DNA of 6,767 nucleotides from Bacillota bacterium. GTDB taxonomy: Bacteria > Bacillota_E > JAJZYS01 > JAILZS01. Position numbers and translations under genes: made by a program. A model generated the notes under the pieces. The model searched no databases and had not been told where the DNA came from. It was given only the letters and a program-made list of their open reading frames with translations. Location: positions 1-6,767 of the forward strand of contig JAKASY010000109.1 in NCBI GenBank assembly GCA_021817625.1, read 5' to 3'. This document shows, piece by piece, positions 1-5,556 of the stretch (its first letter is position 1; each line of letters opens with the position of its first letter).

Positions 1-2021
1 CGATCTGCCGCGTCGAAGCGGCAGACCGCGCCCCTGCCCCAGCGCACCGCCTGGCGGACCGAGTGCGGACCGGTGGTGCCGTACCCGAGGTAGGCCACCC
101 CCGGGCTCGCCGGATCCGGCCAGATGGCGTTCAGGCCGCCCTGGTCCGCGAACCCCTGGGGCCACCTGGACAGGTCGGGCGCGCCGGCGGGGTCGAGCGT
201 TCGCCAGGATGCGCCGCCGTCCGTGGAGAGGCCTACCTGGCCGCACCCGTCAATCGCCCACAGGCTGCCGCTCGTGCCCGGCGTCACCGCGCCGACGGCG
301 TCGAGCCCGTCACGCGCGCACCAGGCGGGCGGGCTGGGGCGCCACATCGCCCTCCAGGCGCCGTCCGCGCCCAGACGGTACAGGACGCCGTTCGAGGCCC
401 CTGCCCACAGGCTGCCGTTCGGCTCGGCGTGCAGAGCGGTCACCTCGGTGAGGCCGCCGGCGCCGGACGGCGGCGCGATCGAGTCGCCCGGCCAGAGGCC
501 GGTGGTGGTCTCGACCAGGAAGGGAGCGCGGGCGACGAAGCGCGTGCAGGCCGCCCACATGCGCGCCGGATCGGCCGGGTCGATGGCCGCTGCGCCGCCG
601 TCGCCGCAAACCAGGACGCGCGTCCACAGCGGAAGGTCCGCATACTGCGTGAGCCGCAGCGGGAACGCGGAAAGCTGGTTGTCCCGCTTCGACCTCACGT
701 AGACGTTCATCCGGTTGTCCTGCGTGCCGACGAGCAGGATGCCGCCGCCCCCGTACTGGGCGAGGCCGCCGTAGTCGAGGATGTCGCCCAGGCCGTGGTC
801 CATGGCGGTCACGGTGGTCGCAGCGCCGGGGGCCACCTTCACCACGCCCTGGTCGCCGCCCACATAGAGCGCCCCGTCGTGCCAGGTCAGCGCGTGGATG
901 TCGACCGTCGCGAACGGATCGACCGACGTCATCACGTCGGGAACAACCGCCTGGTTCACGGCGCCGGCGCCCTGGATCTCCATGAGCGCGATGAGGCCCA
1001 CGTAGAGGTCGCGCGGGTCGTGGGGACTGACCGAGAGCACGTTGCTGTAGCCGGGAAACTGGAGAAGCGCCGCTCCCTCGCCGGTGAAGATGGTCTGCCA
1101 GGCCGCGCCGCCGTCGAGGCTCTGGTAGATGGCCTCGCGCGACACGAGGCCGCCGCCCGCCGCCGCGACGGACTGGATGGAGGCGTAGAGCACCGCCGGG
1201 TCGCTGGGGCTCTGCGCCAGCGCCAAGGAGGCGCGGTAGGGGCTCGCCGCCCAGTCGGGAAGCTGGGTCGAGAGGCGCGTCCAGGTGCGCCCGAAGTTGT
1301 CCGAGCGCAGAAGGGCCGGGCCGACGTCGGTGTACACCACGTTCGGCCGCGCAGGGGACTGGAGGAGCGGCGGAAGCTTGGCGGTTGGCCGGGAGCCCCA
1401 CTCCGTGCCCTTGTAGCCCGTGGCCACGCTCGCGCTCCAGGTGCGACCGCCGTCCGTCGAGCGGAAGACGCCGTACGCGTCCGACGCGAGCATCGCGGTG
1501 GGCGCGCCGGGCCGGACCCAGGTCACAAGCGCGCCCGTGTCCGTGGGCGAGAAGATGCGCAAGCCGCCCACCCGGGCGGATGGGGCGAGGACGGCGGGCG
1601 CCTGCCCGGGGCGCAGGCGCACAATGCCGTCGCCGCTGCCCGCGTCGGACTCGCTGTCGCCGGTTGCCACGTAGACCGTGCCGCCGGTGCCCGGCGCCAA
1701 GGCGCCGGTGGAGAGGGCGGGGCCGTCCGGCGTGGCGTTGCGCCACGTCGCGGCCCGCGCGTTCCAGCGCCAGACGCCGCCGTACGCCGTGGCCGCGAAC
1801 AGCGTGCCCCCCTGCCACAGGAGGCCGTTCACCCGGCCGCCCATCTGGTACGAGGCCGCCGCCTGGCAGTTCCCAACGGGGCACTGCGGCACGAGCACGC
1901 GCGGCCCGATGAACTGCCAGCGCGGCGTGGAGGCGGAGAGGGCGGGCGGCGCGGACAGGCCGGCGCACAGCCCGACAAGCGCGGCAGCGCCGGACACCGC
2001 GCGCAGCCATCTGCTACGCAA
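1..2021 (-). CDS. Secreted BNR/Asp-box beta-propeller protein (sialidase/VPS10/GH74-like fold), C-terminus off the window
   Basis: About 673 codons are visible and the frame is open at the left edge. The N-terminus is a Sec-type signal peptide: Arg at residues 2, 4 and 7, a hydrophobic stretch at about 8-24, and a likely cut after the ALSA ending at residue 30. Cys19 is preceded by Leu, so this is not a lipobox. Four Asp-boxes (S-x-D-x-G-x-x-W) begin at residues 188, 240, 301 and 599, the second degenerate (SDNFGRTW). An early GGRVNGLL...AYGGVWRW stretch and a G-D-G-G at 473-476 followed by IDPADP also fit BNR/VPS10-type propellers. These folds serve sialidases, xyloglucanases (GH74) and non-catalytic binding proteins; no active site can be assigned here. 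The start is TTG at 2021, because it alone gives the signal peptide and has GGGAGAG seven bases upstream. An ATG at 2010 lies in a different, arginine-rich frame. Placement downstream of a sugar-acid enzyme suggests extracellular glycan processing or binding, which is inference. Confidence 0.85.
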   Translation of the reverse strand, partial: MRSRWLRAVSGAAALVGLCAGLSAPPALSASTPRWQFIGPRVLVPQCPVGNCQAAASYQMGGRVNGLLWQGGTLFAATAYGGVWRWNARAATWRNATPDGPALSTGALAPGTGGTVYVATGDSESDAGSGDGIVRLRPGQAPAVLAPSARVGGLRIFSPTDTGALVTWVRPGAPTAMLASDAYGVFRSTDGGRTWSASVATGYKGTEWGSRPTAKLPPLLQSPARPNVVYTDVGPALLRSDNFGRTWTRLSTQLPDWAASPYRASLALAQSPSDPAVLYASIQSVAAAGGGLVSREAIYQSLDGGAAWQTIFTGEGAALLQFPGYSNVLSVSPHDPRDLYVGLIALMEIQGAGAVNQAVVPDVMTSVDPFATVDIHALTWHDGALYVGGDQGVVKVAPGAATTVTAMDHGLGDILDYGGLAQYGGGGILLVGTQDNRMNVYVRSKRDNQLSAFPLRLTQYADLPLWTRVLVCGDGGAAAIDPADPARMWAACTRFVARAPFLVETTTGLWPGDSIAPPSGAGGLTEVTALHAEPNGSLWAGASNGVLYRLGADGAWRAMWRPSPPAWCARDGLDAVGAVTPGTSGSLWAIDGCGQVGLSTDGGASWRTLDPAGAPDLSRWPQGFADQGGLNAIWPDPASPGVAYLGYGTTGPHSVRQAVRWGRGAVCRFDAAD

Positions 2022-2028
2022 TGCGGTT

Positions 2029-2035
2029 CTCTCCC
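2029..2035 (-). promoter_or_regulatory. Ribosome binding site fixing the TTG start of the propeller gene
   Basis: On the minus strand this reads GGGAGAG, seven bases before the TTG at 2021-2019. No ATG or GTG in the same frame would preserve the signal peptide, so this site decides the start. Confidence 0.65.
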
Positions 2036-2124
2036 GACGTTCGTGGTGGGCGACGGCGAGGAGGAGGAAGATTCTGGGGACTTCGCGTCCGCAGGATGGA
2101 ATCCTCTCGCGCCGCGTCCACGCC

Positions 2125-2158
2125 GCCGGCGCCAGGGCGTGCGCCAGGTCGCGCCGGC
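2125..2158 (-). terminator. GC-rich hairpin between the enzyme and propeller genes, possible weak terminator or mRNA stabiliser
   Basis: A perfect 8-base inverted repeat (GCCGGCGC at 2125-2132, GCGCCGGC at 2151-2158) encloses 18 bases that contain a further small GGCG/CGCC dyad. It begins about 40 bases past the stop codon of the enolase-superfamily gene. No U-run follows on the minus strand, so it is not a classical intrinsic terminator. It could reduce read-through or protect the 3' end of the upstream message. In such GC-rich DNA a chance dyad is possible. Confidence 0.3.
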
Positions 2159-2199
2159 GATCCGGGCACTGCGCCCCAGGCAAGCGTCGGGGGCCGCCG

Positions 2200-3360
2200 C
2201 TACCGCCCAGGGTCTCCCGTGCGCCGCTCCCAGCCTGACTTGAAGAGCGGCAGGTAGTTGTGCGCCTGGTAGGGGTGGCGCTCGGCCTCCTCCACGTTGA
2301 GCTCCGCGCCGAGGCCCGGAAGCTCGGAGGGCACCACGCAGCCGTTCTCCACGCGCAGGGGGTTTGTCAGGAGGCGGCTCTCCCAGAGCTCGTTGAAGTC
2401 GTCGAAGATCTCGTGGATGAAGAAGTTCGGCGAGGCCATGTTCAGGTGGGCGCACGCGAGCGAGCACACCGGCCCCTGGGCGCTGTGGGGGGCGATCACC
2501 GCCTCGTGCGCCTGCGCCATGCCCGCGACGTCCCGCGCCGCCGTGAGGCCGAGGAACTGCGGCTCGAGCTGGATGATGTGCACCGCGTCGTAGGCGAGGA
2601 GCTCGGCGAACTGCTCGCGGCAGTAGTAGTCCTCGCCGACGGCCACGGGCACGGGCGAGCGCCTCGCCACCTCGACCGTGGCGCGGATGCGCTGCGGCGG
2701 CACGGGCGCCTCGAACCAGGCCGGGCGGTAGGGCGCCATGCGCTCGGCGAACTGGAGGGCGGTGGACACCGTGAAGCGGTTGTGGCCCTCGACCAGGATG
2801 TCGACTTCCGGCCCCACCGCGTCCCGCACCGCGGCGATGACCTCGATCGCGAGGTCGAACTCGGCGCGGTCGACGAACCGCCACGCCGCGCCGAAGGGGT
2901 CGAACTTCAGGGCCGTGTAGCCGCGGGCCACCACCTCCCTGGCCTGCGCGTGGAAGGCCTCGGGTGTGCGCCCTCCCTCGCCGCGGTACCAGCCGTTCGC
3001 GTACGCGCGCAGGCGCTCGTGGCAGCGCCCGCCGAGGAGCCGGTAGAGGGGGAGGCCCGCCGCCTTGCCCAGGATGTCCCAGCAAGCGAGCTCGATCGCC
3101 GCCAGCGCGGAGCCGTGCACCTGGCCGCCGTCGGAGTACACGTCGCGCCACAGGTGCAGGGCGATGTCCGCGACGTCGCGCGGGTCGCGCCCGATCACGA
3201 GGGGCTCGAGCTCGTGGATGGCCGCCTCGACTGTGCGGCCGAAGCCGTTGAGCGTTCCCTCCCCAAGGCCCGTCAGGCCCTCGTCCGTCGCCACCGTGCA
3301 GAAGAGCCAGTTCTTCCATGGGTTGCCCACGAGGTAGGTGCGCACCTCGGTGATCCGCAT
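2200..3360 (-). CDS. Mandelate racemase/muconate lactonizing enzyme family protein (sugar-acid dehydratase-like, enolase superfamily)
   Basis: This is an enolase-superfamily enzyme. The superfamily abstracts a proton next to a carboxylate using a bound Mg2+, and many members dehydrate sugar acids such as galactonate. Residues below are numbered from the upstream ATG at 3369 (389 aa). An N-terminal capping domain (about 4-125) precedes a (beta/alpha)8 barrel with K155-F-D157, E194-G-H196, E220 (WFEAP), E246 (GED), E269 and H295 (IAPHS). The 26/26/23/26 spacing of 194, 220, 246, 269 and 295 closely matches the metal-ligand and His-acid dyad positions of mandelate racemase and galactonate dehydratase. 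E194-x-H196 resembles the D-x-H of galactonate dehydratase. Unusually, E269 takes the place of the dyad aspartate. I prefer the ATG at 3360 (MRITEV): GGGAGG lies 11 bases upstream of it but only 2 bases from the ATG at 3369. It is probably co-transcribed with the IclR gene just upstream. The family call is firm; the substrate is unknown. Confidence 0.93.
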   Translation of the reverse strand: MRITEVRTYLVGNPWKNWLFCTVATDEGLTGLGEGTLNGFGRTVEAAIHELEPLVIGRDPRDVADIALHLWRDVYSDGGQVHGSALAAIELACWDILGKAAGLPLYRLLGGRCHERLRAYANGWYRGEGGRTPEAFHAQAREVVARGYTALKFDPFGAAWRFVDRAEFDLAIEVIAAVRDAVGPEVDILVEGHNRFTVSTALQFAERMAPYRPAWFEAPVPPQRIRATVEVARRSPVPVAVGEDYYCREQFAELLAYDAVHIIQLEPQFLGLTAARDVAGMAQAHEAVIAPHSAQGPVCSLACAHLNMASPNFFIHEIFDDFNELWESRLLTNPLRVENGCVVPSELPGLGAELNVEEAERHPYQAHNYLPLFKSGWERRTGDPGR

Positions 3361-3371
3361 CGCCGCCATCG

Positions 3372-3377
3372 CCTCCC
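3372..3377 (-). promoter_or_regulatory. Ribosome binding site between two candidate ATG starts of the enolase-superfamily gene
   Basis: The minus strand reads GGGAGG. It is 2 bases from the ATG at 3369 and 11 bases from the ATG at 3360. The first spacing is too short for efficient initiation, which favours the second start and a protein beginning MRITEV. Confidence 0.55.
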
Positions 3378-3412
3378 GTTGTCTCGGCCTCTAGTTGCCC
3401 CCGACCCGCCTC

Positions 3413-4231
3413 CTACGACGGGCCCGCCGCCTCAGGCGCCGCGACCGGGCCCGTCGTGTACAGGCCCGCACAGCGCTCGTCGATCGCCTGGGCCATGCGC
3501 CTTGCCACCGAGGGCCAGCTCTCTTCCGGCAGGCGATGGGCCGGCGCGGCCAGGCTGAGGGACGCCACGACGTCGCCCGCCGTCTGGCGGATCGGCACCG
3601 CCACGCAGCGCACGCCCGGCTCGTGCTCCTCGTCGTCCACGGCGAAGCCACGGGCACGGCTCTCGGCGAGGTGGTCGGCGAGGAGGCTCGGGTTCGTGAT
3701 CGTGTTAGGCGTGAACGCCTGCAGCGGCGAAACGCGGGCGAGGTACGCCTCCAGCTCGCGCCGATCCGCCGCCATGAGCAGCGCCTTGCCGACCGCCGTG
3801 CAGTAGCACGGGTTGCTTTTGCCGATCCAGGCGGCGATGCGGATGGCGCGCACGCCGTCGACCTTCTCGATATACAGCACGCTCAGGTGGTCGGGGGCCC
3901 ACACGCCCAGGTTGCACGTGTCCCCGAACTGCGAGACCAGGTCCTCCATCGCCGGCTTCAGGCTGACCCGAACGCTCTGGTGGCCGAGCGCGCGCTGCCC
4001 GAGCCGGATCACCTCCGGGCCGAGGGCGAACGGGCCCCTATGCCCCAGGCGGACGACGTAGGCCTCGACGAGAAGTGCGTCCAGGATGCCCAGCGCCGTG
4101 CTCTTGGGCATGCGCAGGGCAAGCGCCACCTCCGTCACGGTGAGCGGGCTGCGCTCACCCAAAAGCTGCAGCACCGCCACGGTGCGGTGGGTGGTGGAGT
4201 TGCCCGTGCGGCTGGTGTTCAACGTGGACAT
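3413..4231 (-). CDS. IclR-family transcriptional regulator
   Basis: The protein has 272 residues, a usual length for IclR regulators. Residues about 14-75 form the winged helix-turn-helix, with the HTH at about 30-53 (LTVTEVALALRMPKSTALG). Residues about 80-255 form the GAF-like effector-binding domain, shown by CYCTAVGKALLMAA near 142-155 and EPGVRCVAVPI at 204-214. IclR proteins bind palindromic operators as dimers and often sense intermediates of aromatic or sugar-acid catabolism. This one is transcribed divergently from the U32-like gene and lies just upstream of the enolase-superfamily gene in the same direction, so both flanks are likely targets, including its own promoter. The ATG at 4231 is preceded by GGGGGTGA (one mismatch to the extended Shine-Dalgarno GGAGGTGA) at a suitable distance. 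The effector cannot be predicted from the sequence. Confidence 0.95.
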   Translation of the reverse strand: MSTLNTSRTGNSTTHRTVAVLQLLGERSPLTVTEVALALRMPKSTALGILDALLVEAYVVRLGHRGPFALGPEVIRLGQRALGHQSVRVSLKPAMEDLVSQFGDTCNLGVWAPDHLSVLYIEKVDGVRAIRIAAWIGKSNPCYCTAVGKALLMAADRRELEAYLARVSPLQAFTPNTITNPSLLADHLAESRARGFAVDDEEHEPGVRCVAVPIRQTAGDVVASLSLAAPAHRLPEESWPSVARRMAQAIDERCAGLYTTGPVAAPEAAGPS

Positions 4232-4234
4232 GGG

Positions 4235-4242
4235 TCACCCCC
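4235..4242 (-). promoter_or_regulatory. Ribosome binding site of the IclR gene
   Basis: The minus strand reads GGGGGTGA, one mismatch from the anti-SD complement GGAGGTGA. The GGxGG core is six bases from the ATG at 4231. Confidence 0.5.
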
Positions 4243-4267
4243 ACGGCGGCGGCTGGCAGGTCTGCAG

Positions 4268-4312
4268 GATCCTGACCGGATCGGACGAATTGCAGGTCGA
4301 CGCGACCGAATT
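4268..4312. promoter_or_regulatory. Cluster of short dyads and a spaced direct repeat in the divergent control region
   Basis: GATCC (4268-4272) and GGATC (4278-4282) flank five bases. GGTCG (4295-4299) and CGACC (4303-4307) flank three bases. CGAATT occurs at 4286-4291 and again at 4307-4312, exactly 21 bases apart, or two helical turns. These may be secondary regulator contacts or promoter-proximal sites, but each is short. I could not recognise convincing -35/-10 boxes for either gene. Confidence 0.3.
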
Positions 4313-4313
4313 C

Positions 4314-4333
4314 GAGTTCGCGGTGGCGAACTC
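4314..4333. promoter_or_regulatory. 20-base inverted repeat, candidate IclR operator
   Basis: GAGTTCGC (4314-4321) and GCGAACTC (4326-4333) are perfect 8-base arms around GGTG. It is the longest perfect dyad noticed in the gap between the divergent IclR and U32-like genes, where a self-regulating IclR protein would be expected to bind. Its size suits a dimeric winged-helix regulator. Assignment to this regulator is inference from position and symmetry. Confidence 0.5.
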
Positions 4334-4345
4334 CTGTTGAGGAGT
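4330..4345 (+). promoter_or_regulatory. Hairpin covering the upstream ribosome binding site of the U32-like gene
   Basis: ACTCCT (4330-4335) and AGGAGT (4340-4345) form a perfect 6-base stem with a GTTG loop. The right arm contains AGGAG, the Shine-Dalgarno core for the GTG start at 4352. The left arm shares 4330-4333 with the dyad at 4314-4333, so in RNA the two hairpins exclude each other. Confidence 0.35.
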
Positions 4346-4372
4346 GGGAGGGTGAACAAGCGGGGAGAGGAA

Positions 4373-5290
4373 ATGCTCCGGGCTATCGGCCTGCCGCCCG
4401 ACGACCCGGCGGACTACGCATCACCCCACCGCTTCGCCGACGGCGGCAGCATGCGCTTCGAGATCCCCAGCGTCGAGGGCCCCAAGGCGCTCGAGGTCGT
4501 TCTGGCGGAGACGCTGCGCGCGGGCCTGCCGCTGCACCGCGTCTCCCAGGGCAGCGGCCTCGAGGTGCTGACCGACGGCGAGGTGCGCGCGATGGCCGAG
4601 ATGGGGCGCGACGCCGGCATCGAGGTGTCGCTGTTCCTAACGCCCCGTGCCGTGTACGACACGGGCGCCATGCACCTGGCGCCGGGCGGGGCCGGCGTGC
4701 GCGACCGCGTGCGCGGCATGCGCCAGCTCTCCTACGCCCTCGCGGAGCTGGACCGGGGGTATGGCCTGGGCATCCGAAGCTTTCTCGTCACGGACATCGG
4801 CCTCCTGAGCGCGATCGGGGAGCTCAAGGCGGCCGGCCGAATCGCGGCCGACGTGACGGTCAAGGTGTCGGTGATGATCGCCGAGGCCAATGCCGCGGCT
4901 GCGCGCCTGCTCGAGCGACTTGGCGCCACGACGTTCAACGTGCCGACCGATCTCGCGGTCGAGCACATGGCATCCATTCGCCAGGCATGCCGCATTCCTC
5001 TCGACGTGTACGTGGAGAGCCCGGACGACGTAGGCGGGTTCATGCGCTACTACGACATGCCGCGCATCATCCGCTGCGCGAGCCCGGTCTACCTCAAGTT
5101 CGGCCTGCGCAACGCCCCCGGCATCTATCCGAGCGGCCACCACCTGCAGGCTGTGGCGGAGCTCACCGCACGCGAGCGCGTCCACCGCTTCCAGGTGGCG
5201 TGGGAGGCGCTGCAGCGGGCCGGGCTGGGCGCGGCCGCGAGCCGCCTGCCGGTGACCTCGGGCGACCTCGCGGTACCGGCCGGCCCCTAG
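4373..5290 (+). CDS. U32-peptidase-like predicted TIM-barrel protein, function unknown
   Basis: The protein has 305 residues from the ATG at 4373, with GGAG five bases upstream. A GTG at 4352 would add seven residues (VNKRGEE) and has a better GAGGAG site seven bases away, so the true start may be there. Features include FEIPSVEGP (29-37), HRVSQGSGLEVLTDGE (55-70), alternating strand-helix segments such as VTVKVSVMIAEA (161-172), FNVPTDL (188-194) and PLDVYVESPDDVGGF (209-223), and a C-terminal LKFGLRNAPGIYPSGHHLQ (241-259). This pattern suggests a (beta/alpha)8 fold, and I recall similar proteins being labelled U32 peptidases near sugar catabolism genes. The cysteine-rich U32 signature is not visible; the only cysteines are at 206 and 235. 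Peptidase activity is therefore doubtful, and an isomerase or aldolase-like role is equally open. There is no signal peptide, so it is cytoplasmic. Divergence from the IclR gene suggests control by that regulator. Confidence 0.85.
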   Translation: MLRAIGLPPDDPADYASPHRFADGGSMRFEIPSVEGPKALEVVLAETLRAGLPLHRVSQGSGLEVLTDGEVRAMAEMGRDAGIEVSLFLTPRAVYDTGAMHLAPGGAGVRDRVRGMRQLSYALAELDRGYGLGIRSFLVTDIGLLSAIGELKAAGRIAADVTVKVSVMIAEANAAAARLLERLGATTFNVPTDLAVEHMASIRQACRIPLDVYVESPDDVGGFMRYYDMPRIIRCASPVYLKFGLRNAPGIYPSGHHLQAVAELTARERVHRFQVAWEALQRAGLGAAASRLPVTSGDLAVPAGP

Positions 5291-5301
5291 TCTGTGGGGG
5301 C

Positions 5302-5307
5302 AGGAGG
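5302..5307 (+). promoter_or_regulatory. Perfect Shine-Dalgarno site before a 16-codon frame
   Basis: AGGAGG sits exactly seven bases before the ATG at 5315 and 12 bases after the stop of the U32-like gene. It is among the strongest ribosome binding sites in the window, yet it leads only into a very short frame. Confidence 0.45.
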
Positions 5308-5313
5308 AGAGGG

Positions 5314-5370
5314 GATGGCGATCACGAATAGTCAGACGGGCCTGCGTGGCTGTTCGCCATCGTGAATTTT
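5314..5370 (+). terminator. Competing hairpins followed by ATTTT: candidate terminator or attenuator after the U32-like gene
   Basis: GATGGCGA (5314-5321) pairs with TCGCCATC (5354-5361), a perfect 8-base stem. TCACGA (5322-5327) pairs with TCGTGA (5360-5365), followed directly by ATTTT. The two stems share bases 5360-5361, so they compete. Inside, CAGACG (5333-5338) can pair with CGT and CTG downstream across a bulge. The element could end the U32-like transcript or switch read-through into the binding-protein gene. The T-run is short, so intrinsic termination would be modest. Confidence 0.35.
5315..5365 (+). CDS. Possible 16-residue leader peptide
   Basis: The frame encodes MAITNSQTGLRGCSPS and follows an AGGAGG seven bases upstream, so ribosomes could well load here. 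Its start codon is buried in one arm of a hairpin, and its stop codon overlaps a GTG in another frame (GTGA at 5362-5365). There is no run of one amino acid that would point to classical amino-acid attenuation. It may be a regulatory leader for the binding-protein gene or a chance frame. Its existence rests on the ribosome binding site and RNA context, not on homology. Confidence 0.3.
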   Translation: MAITNSQTGLRGCSPS

Positions 5371-5556
5371 GTCGACTCTCGGGCAGCTCCCGTCCTGCCG
5401 CTCCGACACGCACGCGGGCCAAGGCAACGGACGGGCGGCGGCACGCACGATCCGCGAGCCCGATGCCGCCTGCAGGGCGAACGGTCGCGGGCCGTGCCGG
5501 CGCCGGCCGCGCGGCAAGCAGCGAGGAATCGATGTGGGAACCAAGGAGGCATCCGC
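5366..5556 (+). other. Long untranslated stretch before the sugar-binding protein gene
   Basis: This stretch holds no convincing gene. A 12-base perfect palindrome (GCCGGCGCCGGC, 5496-5507) lies about 50 bases before the start codon. It could be a hairpin, a protein site or a by-product of base composition. No sigma-70-like promoter pair was recognisable here, although a binding-protein promoter in or just before this stretch would be expected. Confidence 0.4.
5543..5549 (+). promoter_or_regulatory. Ribosome binding site fixing the GTG start of the sugar-binding protein
   Basis: AAGGAGG is seven bases upstream of the GTG at 5557. It places the start 15 codons before the twin-arginine motif, typical for Tat substrates, and rules out longer in-frame extensions. 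Confidence 0.75.

Noticed and set aside
1964..1970. Possible lipoprotein cysteine in the propeller signal peptide
   Set aside because: The residue before Cys19 is Leu, not Gly, Ala or Ser, so the lipobox rule is not met; a normal signal peptidase site follows at residue 30.
310..2010. Minus-strand ATG frame of 566 codons
   Set aside because: The composition is arginine-rich and repetitive. The correct frame, one register over, gives a signal peptide and four Asp-boxes and starts at TTG 2021.
63..2243. Very long plus-strand open frame opposite the propeller gene
   Set aside because: It is arginine- and alanine-rich with no recognisable motif, spans two minus-strand genes and their gap, and is explained by high GC in the shadow of real codons.
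1829..3319. Second minus-strand frame over the enolase-superfamily gene
   Set aside because: It is an out-of-register shadow; the real frame contains the full set of spaced acidic ligands.
3395..4372. Long N-terminal extension of the U32-like frame
   Set aside because: It reads antisense through the IclR gene with shadow-like composition, and good ribosome sites exist at 4352 and 4373.
5362..5556. 65-codon in-frame extension of the sugar-binding protein starting at the GTG in GTGA
   Set aside because: It would bury the Tat signal behind an arginine-rich low-complexity segment, and AAGGAGG precedes the GTG at 5557.
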